Shown here one piece after another: positions 46,104 to 58,394 of a stretch of DNA of 64,000 bases. The notes below the pieces were generated by a model. That model had not been told where the DNA came from and ran no database searches. It saw nothing but the letters and a program-made list of their open reading frames with translations. The stretch spans positions 37,384,605 to 37,448,604 of the forward strand of contig OX457043.1 in assembly GCA_949752735.1 (NCBI GenBank), read 5' to 3'. The position numbers and the translations under genes are program-made. This DNA comes from Lumbricus terrestris. Lineage: Eukaryota > Annelida > Clitellata > Crassiclitellata > Lumbricidae. Positions within the stretch are counted from its first letter, which is position 1. Each line of letters begins with the position of its first letter.

Positions 46104-46290
46104 CGCTGTCTGTCTGTTTGTCTGTCTGCCTGTCTGTCTGTCTGTCTGTCTGTATGTCTGTCTGTCTGTCTGTTCCTCTGTCTTCATCTCTGTCACGCTC
46201 GCGCGCTCGCTCTCTTTATCTCTATCCATCTTCCTGAAGCCAACGCATCGCGTATAATATATATATATATATATATATATAATAAACACT
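46104..46290. repeat. (TCTG)n and (TA)n microsatellites
   Basis: About twenty TCTG/TGTC units to 46182, then a CT-rich bridge and a 28 bp TA run near 46254-46281. Open frames here are translations of the repeat. Confidence 0.9.
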
Positions 46291-46525
46291 GAGTGAGTGC
46301 ATGGGGTGGGGAAAATAAGTGGGCATGGGGAGTAGGAGTGGGGACGCGGTGAAATTAGGGTGGGGAAGTTGGGGATTGGCCAGGAGCGGGGCGATTCCTA
46401 AATTTCCCAGCTAGTAATATATATTATATATATATGTGTGTATATATAATAAACACCGTATATATACTTGGGCATGGATCCATACAGGCCTAATGATGCA
46501 GGCTAATCGCCGCCTGAGAATTATA

Positions 46526-47163
46526 GTGTTCTATGTGCGTTTTTGTTTACATTGGAGTTAAGTGCACAGGCCGATTCAGAGTAACTTGTTCTATCTTGGT
46601 ACAAAATCCCGTCTGTTGAAATGGTGCCTTTACGAGGAAAAGAACAGAATTATTTTATTCCATTTGCATATGCTTACTAACTGATAGGTATTACAATGTT
46701 CTATGTGAACCAGCCAATTATATTGCAAATATTTAATCACGTGGATAGACCTATTATAGAACAAGTTGCGTTCAGGAGTACAACCCAGAATTATTTTGTT
46801 CTATAACGTGGTCACGTGGTCTGAACGGCGACTTGTGATTCGCACATGCGTATAGAACATTATTACAGTAAGTCGAAATTCGTTTTGCTAACAATTATAA
46901 TGTTCCATATAATGATGATTCATGGCTATTTCTGTAATATTTTGTTCTATTTGAACAAATTCCGAAAGTCTCCTTCAAATTGTGTTTTCTTACGAAAAAA
47001 GCCACAATCGTTGTGATTTTTAAAGTTGCAGATGTCTGCATAAGTGCTTTCTAAATATTATTGCTCTATTTTGTCCGGCAAAAGAGTTTTTAGTACAAAA
47101 TGCAAAGTCATTAAACTTTCTTTTTCGATTTTCTCCGTTTCGCCAAAATGTCGCATAGAACAC
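46526..47163. mobile_element. Small TIR element with iterated TGTTCTAT motifs
   Basis: Ends GTGTTCTATGTGCG and the inverse CGCATAGAACAC, with TATA on both sides (46522-46525, 47164-47167). The interior contains about ten further TGTTCTAT/ATAGAACA motifs in both orientations, usually after ATTATT or AATTATTT. Non-coding. Could be TA- or TATA-targeting. Confidence 0.65.
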
Positions 47164-48085
47164 TATACTTCTCGAGCGGCGTAATATCAGTCACCGGCTC
47201 CTCTTCAACCCGCTCCTCTTTCATCCTAATGCTTCTTGGCCGATTCTTTCCACTGATTCATCACAACATCACTTCTTACAGTTTTGTATCTCTTTCAAGA
47301 ATCTTATTCACATTTCTACTCCATAATTTGACTCATTCAATTGCTACTTCCAATTCTGAACATGCACCATGCATGATGTATAGACAGCACGTGCTTTCCG
47401 CCATGCAGCACAGTTGACCATTATTTTGATTCTCAGCCTTGGCTCTGTCGACTTTTGTTTATATAGTCTACATTTTGTTATTTTCCCCGCGACTGAGCTT
47501 TTAAAGAAACCTGCAGATCACAGCTGCGATTACAAGCAAGAAACTGCTATTAAAACGATTGTTTTGTATGGAAGAAATGAATTATACAGAATGTTGTGTC
47601 GCTCGATCATAGCTTAATGCTGTTTGTCAGTTTTTTTGCATAAGCCTATACACAGAATTATTAGTCTGCTTAGTTGAACTTACCATCACAGCTGGTGACA
47701 TGGTGAAAACAACGGATAACATTGTTCAAATACTTTAAAAAGCGCTCCTTTAGACAAAGTGCTTTGCTTATTTACCTTAGGCCTACTTATTTAAAATTAT
47801 GAATAATCCACTGCACACTAAGATGATAGTCTTCGACTCTTCGTCCTGAGAAGAACTGATATAGAGGCATTATGCATAGCCTATGCATCCTCTCTGCTTC
47901 CTCGCTCTCTTATCTGTTTCACCGTCGCAGAACATTTATCTGTCAGCAGCTATAACTTATCATAATTATGTTGCTTGCTTTCAGTTGAGTCAGGCATAAA
48001 GAGAATAAAATTTCCACGATCTAGATACCAGCAATGATATTTTGATAGTAACAAATGAACCCAGAGTTGTGTGGGCGTGTCTCTG

Positions 48086-48190
48086 CTTCGCGCCATTTGT
48101 GGAAGGGGATTGCAATTCCTTCACGTTCCCGCTCCAAAGCTCAAAAGTGGGGGAGGGAAATTCTTTTCTTTCCTTCCCTCCTCATTGTCT
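48086..48190. mobile_element. hAT end fragment (GGGGAGGGAATTCC type)
   Basis: Inverted relative of the element end at 59006: ATTCCTTCACGTTCCCGCTC and AAGTGGGGGAGGGAAATTC match GAATTCCCTCCCCACTTT and GGGAGGGAACGTGAAGGAAT. Confidence 0.5.
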
Positions 48191-48586
48191 ACGACACTCA
48201 TACTGTGTGGACAGTGAACACACTGTAGCCGCCTATAATCATGTCAGCTCTGCCCCATTGCGATTTTAATAAGGCTACGCATGAATTCACAGCCCGTACG
48301 AATACGATAGACAGCCAAATGCTTTCATGATTCAAAACCATAAAATTTCCTTACAGAATCAAAAAGTGGTAGTGACTATCACCACCACTTTTAAAAGTCG
48401 CAGACTCACAATAGAAAATTTTTCCTGTGTCTATAAGGTAGATATAATAATGCATCATAATTATTATTGTGGCGTATCTTGGTATTTTTGGGCATATATA
48501 GGCGAGTGACTGCAATCCGATATTAAACAACAACATTAAAACACATTAATTTTGACGATTAATTTGTATGACTTCGTTCCATTCTA

Positions 48587-49218
48587 CACGGTGAACGGGA
48601 AAAAAACGAACCTCTACAATAAAAAAATTAAAGCCAAATATGCGAAACTATAATTAAGAATAAAACTATTTTATTCCAAACAACAAACTTAACTAGTTTT
48701 TATAATTATGCGCTATTCCAATCAAAATTTGAAGTAATTAAAATGCTTAAAATAGGCTAAATAGCGTATAGAGCGACTGAACTAACGGAGGTCAACAGGC
48801 AGGCACGGCTTGAGCGATCAAGGCAGTTGTCGATTCGCTATCGAGCAAACTTGGTACATTTCAAATACCTTAATCCCGTGGACTATAAAATCGGGTTTGT
48901 GATGCAGGAGAAAGTTTACAAGAAAAGGTACGCGATGTCGGAGAACTACCTCAGCGTATAATACAGGAATGGGGCGAATTTGGTAAAGTTGTAATCGATT
49001 CAGCAATTAGTTATCAGTGGCAAGCGCGCGTCTCTGGGCGTGTGTTGAGGCCGAAGGAGGAAATTTTGAACATACATTGTAACTAACAAATGATGCACAG
49101 TATAGTTATCTGATTCTTTTCCTTTAAACTGAAATTTCTCCATATTTTTATTAAAATGAACAAATTATTACACAAATTGTCGTAGTAATAGGAGAGGTTC
49201 GTTTTTTCGTTCACCGTG
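48587..49218 (+). mobile_element. 632 bp Tc1/mariner-type remnant
   Basis: TA flanks, ends CACGGTGAACGGGAAAAAAAC and the inverse CGTTTTTTCGTTCACCGTG, followed inward by AACCTCT on each side. Contains the last 52 codons of a transposase. Confidence 0.85.
48928..49086 (+). pseudogene. Mariner-like transposase, carboxy-terminal end
   Basis: The frame reads VRDVGELPQRIIQEWGEFGK, VVIDSAISYQWQARVSGRVL and RPKEEILNIHCN plus stop. This matches the end of IS630/Tc1/mariner transposases (RDV.EL+QRI...W, ID.AI..QW..R, then HF). Upstream the frame is lost (GCAGGAGAAAGTTTACAAGA encodes LQEKVYK in another phase). All catalytic residues are missing. Confidence 0.85.
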
Positions 49219-52200
49219 TATAGATGCCCTTAGGAGACCCACGCCAACATATACATAGTGCGAGCGCAAGGGGATAAGGGAATTGGAGCAAGACCAGAGA
49301 CGGACAGACAGACGGACAGACCGGGAAGGAGGGAGGGAGGAAGGGAGGGAGATAGATGGCGAAGTGAGAGATAAGGAGAGACAAGGGGATGCAGCGATTC
49401 GGTTCAACTAAAATTTGAACTATCTAATATGACTGAAACTTTATACGCATGTATCTTTTGGCTCACTAGGGCAATCTATCAAACTGAACGTCCTATAGAA
49501 ACCTGCCGTCTATGGCTGTCTGGACGGTCGTCCATGCAGTCATGGACGACCTCCGTAACTGCATGGACGCCGTCCATGCAGTCATGGACGACCGTCCAGG
49601 CAGTTCTGGCCAAATAAGTGGCAGGACGGCGTCCAGCCTCGAAAATAAGTGCCTGGACGCCGTCCATGACCGTCCTGCCACACTTTAAGCCCTGTGAGTA
49701 GAATAAAATTCCAAAAGTGCCAAGCAATCCTTCAGGAGCTCTTTCTGGAAACCAAGATGGCGTCCAAGATGGCCGTCATTTTACAAGATCATTAATTATC
49801 ACCTGAAAAATGCTCGTAACAGGCTGAAATTTTCAGGGTAGGTGAAGGAATAGGAGTAGAATAACATACCAAAAGTGCAAAACAATCCATCAGAAATTCT
49901 CTCTGAAAACCAAGATGACGTCCAAAATGGCCGCCATTTTTCAATATTTTATAGTTTTGCATCCTGAAAAGCTAGACTGACAATGGAAGTGACACGTACT
50001 CTGGTTCGGAGGACGAACATTAATCCCCTGGACATAATCCCCACACATTATCTCTCGCAGATAGGACATTTTAACCAGGGTATGATTTATTCACTCCTGA
50101 GTAAGGCATTATCTATAAAGATATTTATTATGCTAAGTCGTAGCCTATAATTACATATTGGACAAATATTGCAAGAATGCATTAAGGTATATTATGACAA
50201 TAATACATGCGAATATGTTAGACTGCTGCTTGTTTGTTAACTTATTACAGTAATCGTTCAAAGTTCGTCACAGCTGATGTATACTGTAGATATAATTTTA
50301 TATGCGAACGGCATTAAAAGGTCGCTAAGGTAAGACGAACACAACATTGACAGGTCTTAAATGTAAGCTAAACCTAAAATTAATGACTCTAACTATAATG
50401 TTATTGTTATTAGTCAGGAATAGCAGAATGGATCAAACTAACAAGTCTTGTCTTTACATCTGAACAGCAATATCAGGTTTTTACCATCATGGTCTTACAA
50501 GGAATGACACGGTGAACAAAAATATTAATAAAGCGTTATCAATTAAATGCAGAAATAGGCCAACTGCACAGATGGGGTTAACCCGAGTTATGCCCACCTG
50601 AAAATTTTATACGAAAAGTGGGAGGATGGATATTGGATAATGTCCAGAGGATTAATATTCGTCCACCGAACCACGGTACGCGTCACTTCCATTGTGATTC
50701 TAGCTTCTCAGGTTGCAAAACTATAAAATAATGAGAAATGGCGGCCATTTTGGACGTCATCTTGGTTTTCAGAGAGAATTTCTGATGGATTGTTTTGCAC
50801 TTTTGGTATGTTATTCTACTCCTATTCCTTCACCTACCCTGAAAATTTCAGCCTGTTACGAGCATTTTTCAGGTGATAATTAATGATCTTGTAAAATGAC
50901 GGCCATCTTGGACGCCATCTTGGTTTCCAGAAAGAGCTCCTGAAGGATTGCTTGGCACTTTTGGAATTTTATTCTACTCATACTTCTACGCCTATCCTGC
51001 AAATTTCGGCTTGTTACGAGCTTTTTCCAGGTGATGACTAATGACCTTGGGAAATGGCGGCCATTTTGTACGCCATCTTGGATTTCGGAAAGAGCTCTTG
51101 AAGGATTGTTTGGCACTTTTCGTATCTCATTCTACTAATATTCCTACACATATCCTGAAAATTTCAGCTTGTTATGAGCTATTTCAACATTATGATTTAA
51201 TGTTCCCGGAAAAAATCCAATGGGAAAAAACTGGAAAAAACTGGAAAAATTTTTCCCATTTTTTCCACTGGCACTATATCACACTTTTCTTAGAATTTCT
51301 CCCTGAACTCAAAAATATCTTTCTTTTGCTTGTAGCACCAAAATGCACAATAACGATGTTTTCGACCGCTAAGAGACCGGACGCTAGTATTATTTCTTAT
51401 GCGCTGGCTCAAGACAACATGAATATTCATGAGCAATATTCAGGATATGACGTCTTCAAACTCATAAATATTCATGAAACATTTACGAGTAAACATTAGC
51501 GGGTAAAATAGCAGCTTCATTCATTATACTAACGCAGACGAGTTTACCGGCTATAAAGTCATTAAAACTCCGAAAATGTCCAATTTATCGTTCGAGGTAT
51601 GTCCGTATTGTTTTGAAGACAAGGAATATACGTCTCTGAACGGCATTTTGCAGGTACTATTCGATTTTCTATGAATTATTAATCAGTTTAGTACTTAGTC
51701 AGACGATCGAGGCTGTAATGCTTAATGCGTGCCATGGTGTCTAAGCTAATGTGGGTGAACGTGATTTTACCGTTGTAAATTATTCTTCTATATACAAATT
51801 ATTAATTATCACTTGCAAGAATTCTTCTCATCAATCCTGCTCTAGCTACACAGCAATTATTTTTAATACAAGTTTTATGCTTTATTCTTCGCCAGCTTGG
51901 TGGTGTTTTGCAAATGAGGGTCAGATTAGTCGTCTAGCTGTTAGCTATTATTAGAAAGTTGATATTTTATAAGGCAGATGTATCTCTCTTTTCTTCTATC
52001 CTCTGTGACCCCTCCATTATCCATTATTATTATTATTATGTCCTCCATTATCCACCTGAACGTGCACTGTAACTGGTTACTCACTTAGGCCCCGATCACA
52101 GAATCTAGAGATACCACGTGATTCTTTGATTGGAAGGGTATTTATCACCAGAATGCTATATAGTTAACTTGTTTGACGATAATAGTTAAGTAATTATATT

Positions 52201-52368
52201 ATATTTACCTGTGATTTTAATTTGCACTTTGCATTACCTATTATTACTTCGATGTATTATAGTGATGTTCTGTGTCCCATTGTGTGTTTGCAAGTGGAGT
52301 AATAAAGAAAATACTTACTTACTTACTTATTTAATTAAATATCAGTTCATTTTGGTTCTCAGGGTTGG

Positions 52369-54873
52369 ATGCCACAGAATTACTGCTACGTGGTATGTGC
52401 AATGGACGGTCTGTCGGCCACACTATGCGTCAACGTAACTACAGTTGCAGAAGTAGAAATCTGGTTGTCGGAATTTCACATCCGATCACAAATGACATTC
52501 CGAGTGGAATGCAATCGCCTGGGAGCAAATCCAAAGGAAAACCTATTCAACTGCGAGTATAGATGTATGCACAAGACTGGAAGCACTGACACATCACGGA
52601 CAAAGCTTGCGTCAAGAAACACTGGCTGCTCGGCTACCATGAAGCTGCTGCTCAAGAAGACGACATCTCGTCGTAAAAGTGGTGGGAATGCACGCAAATC
52701 GCAGTCGTCAAATCCTCATATTCCCAGTTACCCATTCCGGATCATCCTCAACCTCAGTCACAATCACCCAATCGTTGCTGGAGATGTTCTTCGTCATCGT
52801 GACGTCGGGCCTGAGGCACGTGAGAAGATAACACACCTGCTCCACATGAACCACTCTCCATCTGCAGCTCTTGATATCTTGAAGTACGACCTGCATACTG
52901 AACATCCTGACGACTACATTGTTTATGCTGGAGACCGTTACCATTGTCCAGATCCTCAGTGGTGCTATAGGCTCTACTACAAGATGTTCGAAAAGGAATA
53001 TGGGCCCTCTTCTGGCACTCTGGAAATCGCTCAACTGCAGCGTCTTGTTGAGAAGTACAACGCCGAACTCTGTAGTCGGAAGTCGTCAGATCCATTCCAC
53101 ACTGAAAACGAAAGATACTTGGAGATGGATGTGGATGGCGACGATGTGATTATAGTGATCTGCACTCCGTTGATGAAGCGGGTTCATCATTACATTACAC
53201 ACAGCGCAGAATTGGTGTTCGTAGATGCCGGTGGGAATATGGACAGGCACAACATGCGTGTCTTCCTACTGATGACTTATTCTGCTGCTGGTGGGCTGCC
53301 ACTCGGAGTCCTCATCACAACAAATGAGCAGGCTGCAACAATAACACGAGCTCTGCACCTCTACAACAAGCTCCTCGACAGTGCTTGTTTCTATCGCCGT
53401 GGATTTGCCGGACCAATGCTGTTCATGACGGATGACTCAGCTGCTGAACGTGCCGCACTCCAAAATGTGTATCCTGAATCGACTCGTCTGCTCTGCATTT
53501 TCCACGTTCTTCAGGCATTTTGGCATTTCCTGTGGGATGCACATTCGGCAGTGCCAAAAAATGATCGATCATATCTATTCGGCATTGTGAAAGCCATGGT
53601 TTATGCCGACAGCGAAGTCTACCTGAAGACTGTATATGACGATGCTATGGCAGATGAAATGGTTGTGGCTCACCCAGCAGCATGCAGACGACTCCAGACA
53701 CTGTTCAGTAGGCGTGCAGAATGGGCGCTCTGCTGCAGAAGCGACCTTCCAACACGCGACAATAACACCAACAACTACTGTGAGCGAGCCATGCGTGTGT
53801 TGAAAGACAGTGTGCTTCACCGCACAAAGGCGTTCAACGTTCCGCAACTTGTTGACTTTATCATTACTCGTTTCGAGGACTACTACCAGCGTCGTCTGCA
53901 GGATGTCGCAAACAACCGTCTGGACAATTTGCGCCTCTCACGTTTTCTGCCCACTGCAACCAACATTGACATTGCCAATATTGTTGCACTGTCAACATCT
54001 CTGTATGAAGTGCCTAGTGAAACAAAGCCAGGCATAACTTACACTGTGGACATAAATATTGGATCATGTGCATGTAAGCAAGGCAGTACAGGAGGGCCAT
54101 GCAAGCATCAGTCGGCTGTCATGATGACTTTCAAGGAAAGATGCAACAATTTCTTACCTGTGAATGACCCCACCACACGACAGCTGCTCTATGCCATTGC
54201 GACGGGCAATTCATCGCTGCCAATTGACTGGTTTCAATCACTCGCTCCAGAGTTGGATATTCCTCCGTCTGTAACGCAGAATATGGAAACCGTCGATACA
54301 GATTGGTGGCCATCATCATCGTCTGGTGTGGCAGTGTCTTCAATTGGTCTGGCAAGCCCTGTTGAGATAGAGCAAGCAACTGATGCACAGGAGACAACCT
54401 TACAGGATGATACCCTGTGTGCTGACCTCGAGCGGTTTGATGCCATGTGCAATAGGATCAAGGTCATGCGTAGCCAGGATAAGGTATCAATGGGGCCAGC
54501 GCTTATGTCTTTCTGCAAGCAAGGCGAATCGTTATGTACACTGTCGGCTATGACATCCGCACTTCATACATTTGGTAAATATTCAGGAGCCGCTGTTGCT
54601 CTGAACAGCAAGAGAAAGAACATTACGAGTCTGAAGCGAATTGGTGTTCAGCCCACAGCCGTGGCTCGTCGTAAGATGGTGCTCGGCGGTCGCAAAAGAA
54701 TGCATCTGGGTCGACCCCCCAAATCATCCATGGTTGCTGAACATTGTTATGAATCTGGCAGGCAGAGAGGTGGTTTGAGCCGACAAGTTTGGCCAAGGCG
54801 CAGGGCACCTCATAGCCTTGCGAATGTGGTGGCTAATGTAGAGCCACTTGGCAAAACGCATTCCACAAAGTAA
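52369..54873 (+). CDS. MULE-type (Mutator-like) DDE transposase with SWIM zinc finger
   Basis: The 834-residue frame is uninterrupted. Residues of about 62-133 form an FAR1/WRKY-GCM1-like zinc finger (C66, C87, HNH at 131-133). Residues of about 280-380 are the MULE catalytic domain: ELVFVDAGG (D286), LFMTDDSAAERAAL (D355 or D356), LLCIFHVLQ (H379), and a third acidic residue in NNYCERAMRVLKD (E472). A SWIM finger follows, CACKQGSTGGPCKH (C567, C569, C578, H580). The tail has basic GGRKRMHLGRPPK, AT-hook-like. All features fit an active MULE transposase that cuts and pastes the element in the nucleus. The start is uncertain: ATG at 52369, ATG twelve codons later (MDGLSATLC), or a spliced start using the acceptor GTTCTCAG at about 52362. 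A cysteine-rich segment at 55218 may be a spliced C-terminal exon. Confidence 0.9.
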   Translation: MPQNYCYVVCAMDGLSATLCVNVTTVAEVEIWLSEFHIRSQMTFRVECNRLGANPKENLFNCEYRCMHKTGSTDTSRTKLASRNTGCSATMKLLLKKTTSRRKSGGNARKSQSSNPHIPSYPFRIILNLSHNHPIVAGDVLRHRDVGPEAREKITHLLHMNHSPSAALDILKYDLHTEHPDDYIVYAGDRYHCPDPQWCYRLYYKMFEKEYGPSSGTLEIAQLQRLVEKYNAELCSRKSSDPFHTENERYLEMDVDGDDVIIVICTPLMKRVHHYITHSAELVFVDAGGNMDRHNMRVFLLMTYSAAGGLPLGVLITTNEQAATITRALHLYNKLLDSACFYRRGFAGPMLFMTDDSAAERAALQNVYPESTRLLCIFHVLQAFWHFLWDAHSAVPKNDRSYLFGIVKAMVYADSEVYLKTVYDDAMADEMVVAHPAACRRLQTLFSRRAEWALCCRSDLPTRDNNTNNYCERAMRVLKDSVLHRTKAFNVPQLVDFIITRFEDYYQRRLQDVANNRLDNLRLSRFLPTATNIDIANIVALSTSLYEVPSETKPGITYTVDINIGSCACKQGSTGGPCKHQSAVMMTFKERCNNFLPVNDPTTRQLLYAIATGNSSLPIDWFQSLAPELDIPPSVTQNMETVDTDWWPSSSSGVAVSSIGLASPVEIEQATDAQETTLQDDTLCADLERFDAMCNRIKVMRSQDKVSMGPALMSFCKQGESLCTLSAMTSALHTFGKYSGAAVALNSKRKNITSLKRIGVQPTAVARRKMVLGGRKRMHLGRPPKSSMVAEHCYESGRQRGGLSRQVWPRRRAPHSLANVVANVEPLGKTHSTK

Positions 54874-55217
54874 CTGTTCATGCGCATGCCAGCCACAAGT
54901 CGTCTGAACCAGTACAATTTATCTATATAGCTTGAGTTGTCTATTCAGTTAATATGTTATTCCAGATGGGGGAATGGAAACCATTGAATCAGGTTCAGTT
55001 ATTTCCAGTATATTTGCTAGTTTCTGAATTTATATTAATGACACCGGGAAATGATCACAACTCCTGATACCTGTTTATAATAATGATAGTATAATAACAC
55101 GCGAAATTGCTATTATCGACGCAACAATTTTATGCTTGGTCCACACAAAAAGTTTTATATGTTACTTGAATTGGTTTGAAACGACGCTCAATGTCAACTG
55201 GAATTGATTTAACCGTA

Positions 55218-55313
55218 TGTCAGAAAGGATGCTTTGCAAGGTGCAAGTGTGTAAAGGCTAATCTTGTATGCACAGCACTGTGTCAGTGTGATGGAGAATG
55301 CATTAGACAGTAA
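55218..55313 (+). CDS. CXC-like cysteine-rich coding segment, possible last exon of the MULE gene
   Basis: One frame reads CQKGCFARCKCVKANLVC, then TALCQCDGECIRQ and stop. Nine cysteines in 31 residues have the spacing GC…CKC…C…CQC, the same plan as the end of the FEN1-like protein at 19078-20559 (CKC.GKC…RCGC…C…C). It lies 345 bp after the MULE stop. A candidate acceptor is GTATGTCAG at 55223. A donor near the transposase end (ACAAA then GTAACT) gives the wrong phase, so the join is unproven. Confidence 0.5.
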   Translation, partial: CQKGCFARCKCVKANLVCTALCQCDGECIRQ

Positions 55314-56322
55314 ATTATGAGCTCACAAGATTACTAACCTTATTTAGGAACTATATAGTAATTGTACTGTATATACATGGTTTTTATCTTGCATGCACTT
55401 CATGCTGGATCACAGGAATTGTAAGTGTAGTTTAATTGTAGCATTAATCAGATTCTTCATACCGTTACAGCTTGGTTAAGTTGATATTTTGGCATGCTTA
55501 TAAAGTAGCAGTTTCTTACAGTTTGGTCCTGTTGATGCTGTTGAGTAACACAAATTGAAGCATATTTACTATCAAGTACTATAACATTGAATTGTGTTAC
55601 AAGACATATGAAAGGATGGTCAGTTTATAAGCAGTAACTTTTGACTTCGTTTGCACAATCATTGTGATTGCAGTATTAATTTGAGCCTAATGTTTCATCA
55701 AAGTAAACTGTTCTCTTGTTTAATTAATAAAACTTTATGAATGTAGTACAAAACTTTGCAATAGAACACTGTTACTGAATATTGTATTGTCATGCTCAAC
55801 TGTTGTGTGCGGCTAGCATTATTACTGTTGTTAAAATTACAACTCCTGTTATTATTGTTATTTATTATACTACTGTATCTATTAGCAATTCATTTATCAT
55901 TATTGGTATTGGTGGAGATTTTGTGTGATGACAATACCAGCACTCTTATTATTATGACCAGTGTTTTTTCATGATTGGTGCTATCATTATAGTTTATCGT
56001 AAGGTTTCTTCATAGGTGTCTCATCTTCTGGATTAATTTGATCAAGGACCTACGAGTTTGTTTCATGACATACTTATCAATTTCCATGACATACTTATCA
56101 ATATTCATACTGTTTCATGTAATTCTGTACGTAAGACTTAAAACAGATGGCCTACCATATTAATGATTATAAGCTGGAACTGGAAATGATAATAAACTGG
56201 GAAAAATATATACGACGAGGCTAACCACATATGAACTTTTGCTATGCTCTGTTTGTACTTAAATGCTTGTATGTGTTTGAAAATGGTATGTGTTCAAGTG
56301 CAATAAAGTATGCATATAAAGC

Positions 56323-57694
56323 AGTGATTTTCAACCGGGGTTCCGCGGAACCCCAGGGTTCCGCGGGCGTCGGCCAGGGGTTCCGCGGCAGTTTGATATA
56401 AACTTTTATAACATCAACCGAAATCACAAAATCATTAACATTCAGTCGAACTATTTCACAGCTTTAAGTCATTTTTACTCAAATAACTTTATTACGTGAA
56501 TTCATAACTGTTTCTGTTGTTTTACAACATAATAGGCCTTATAATGACCCCATGAATGAATCTTCGCGTTAGTTTGACATTTAAAAGAATCTTAGGCTAT
56601 ATCAAATGGAAATCTACATGGATAATGCCTAGATTCCCTGCATCTTCAACTGTCGTTAAGACACAATTTTTTTATAATAGGTTATTTGAACTATTCAAAT
56701 GGAAACTATATTAACAATTTCTTCCAATTAGAATATGTTGAGCACTGTAGGCCAACGACTGGTTAGGTTAATTCTTCTTTGGATCAGTTAACATTGAAGA
56801 GACAGTGGTTAATTTTTTTATTCAGAGGTATCGGATTTACCAAGTTTTGCAATTGTAAAGCCTAAGCCTGTGTCACGAATTTTTAATTTGCTATTCGAAC
56901 ATCACACAATATGTGTCAAACAAGAATCATAATTATGGTCGATTATTGTGACAGAGACACTATTTCAGACGAGACGAAGGATGCAACCAGCGTTGGACTT
57001 GGAACTTGCCTCCAAACGAAGCTGAAACTCACATGCAGGCAGAGGTCCCTCTGCCCTGCTATAAAATAACCAGTCGTAATCTCCTAATTTCTAAAGCGCC
57101 ACTCGAAAGCCAATCGCGGGGCACCGTCTTATTCACAAGCGCTGCGTTGAGTCAAAAGAGTTATCCGTAAGAGTAGTCCATGGTGGTCCGGGTCGAGGTA
57201 CCGTAGGATCAGACGGGTGGAACAGCTACTAATGTGGGTGTTGTGGTACCAGGCACAAGTTTCGCAATAACTTTGAAGAAGGAATCGGGATGCTTTGTAA
57301 CATAACATAAACTGGTCAAGCACTGATAGAATGCATCGAATTTCCATTTTCAATATTTTATCCGTTTGATAGTTGGCCAAATAATGCTTAGGCCTACAGC
57401 AGAAATGCAGTTGTTCTCTGATAGTGCTTTGCACACTGGACTTATTCGTTGACTCCATAGAATTCTAAGGCATGCAGTTGTAATGCACTATTATATACTG
57501 CACCAGAAGTGCAAATAACGCGCATTAAAACTCTTGAACTGTTTAAAACTGAATATTATTTTAAAAAATTGCAAGTACCCAACTGCATACAAAAGCTTAT
57601 CTTTAAGCACTGGACAGGTGAAATGCGGAGGGTTCCGCGAGCCAATGAGTGCTTGAAAAAGGTTCCGTCACTAGAAAAAGGTTGAAAACCACTG
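56323..57694. mobile_element. 1.4 kb hAT element (CAGTGATTTTCAACC ends)
   Basis: Ends CAGTGATTTTCAACCGGGG and the inverse AAAAAGGTTGAAAACCACTG; the 8 bp ATATAAAG duplicated at 56315-56322 and 57695-57702. Subterminal repeats GGGTTCCGCGG. No transposase; a 109-codon antisense frame at 57129-57458 has no motif. Confidence 0.9.
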
Positions 57695-57742
57695 ATATAA
57701 AGTATGCAATTGTATAATACTGGATTCTTCACTTAGTTACAA

Positions 57743-57920
57743 TGCATATTCATTTATTCATTCATACAAGTATTTATATAGCGCCTTCAAGGAAACTACT
57801 CAGAGGCGCTCCCGACTCCAGCACGGACCAATAGAACAGCTTTTAAGTGCTTATAGAATGTGTCAGAGAGTGACCTAAGGAACAGGTGCAGCTCAAGTGG
57901 GAGGGCATTCACCGGGCCAA
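57743..57920 (-). mobile_element. SINE-like copy, inverted
   Basis: Reads (CATT)n, then TATTTATATAGCGCCTTCAA and ACTCAGAGGCGCTCCCGACT, the reverse of the tails at 34380-34560. Confidence 0.65.
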
Positions 57921-58365
57921 CCTCAACCACAATATGAATAATTGAAAGAATTATAATAAATAATTAAAAAGTCAAAATAATAAGAACAAGGACAATTTGT
58001 AAGATGCCAGAAAAACACGGCAAGCTTTATTACAAGGGTGCCTCAAAAATTAAATAAAACCGCATTCTACTGTAACAATATTGCTATTCTTACTCTTATA
58101 GTGAGTGTACATACCGTAATGAGTTTCTCTCTATTTTACCAAACAAGTTTATTTAGGCTCAAAATAAATTTTGGGGGATTTTTTCCTCAATGCTCATTAT
58201 AGTGCAAATCATTCAGCAGCCATGCAACAAATTTTCAATTTGTTTTCCAAATTCCCAGAATGTGTCTGTAGCAGGTCTTCACCCTGGTTCTTTCCTGATT
58301 CTAAATATGTATATCTTTTGCTTGTTCTCATAAGTTTTAGAAGTATATTAAAAGGCTAACCATAT

Positions 58366-58394
58366 AACCCTAGCCCTAACACTAACCCTAACCT
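58366..58394. repeat. Short interstitial telomere-like tract
   Basis: AACCCTAGCCCTAACACTAA then CCCTAACC: four to five degenerate CCCTAA units. Confidence 0.6.

Larger units (their letters stand above)
46047..49694. mobile_element. 3.6 kb hAT element in F4
   Basis: Ends CAGTGCTTAAAGTGT and the inverse of CAGGGCTTAAAGTGTGG; the 8 bp TGAGTAGA duplicated at 46039-46046 and 49695-49702. The right subterminal 200 bp contain repeated TGGACGGCGTCCATG-type palindromes. It has no transposase of its own and contains microsatellites, a small TIR element, a mariner copy and a hAT fragment. Region 47170-48080 shows nothing assignable. Confidence 0.9.

Noticed and set aside
45903..46292. 129-codon open frame over the TCTG and TA tracts
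   Set aside because: A translation of microsatellites and foldback modules.
51041..51499. 152-codon open frame
   Set aside because: Crosses from the F4 arm into the MULE terminal repeat and mirrors a frame in the other F4 arm; no protein motif.
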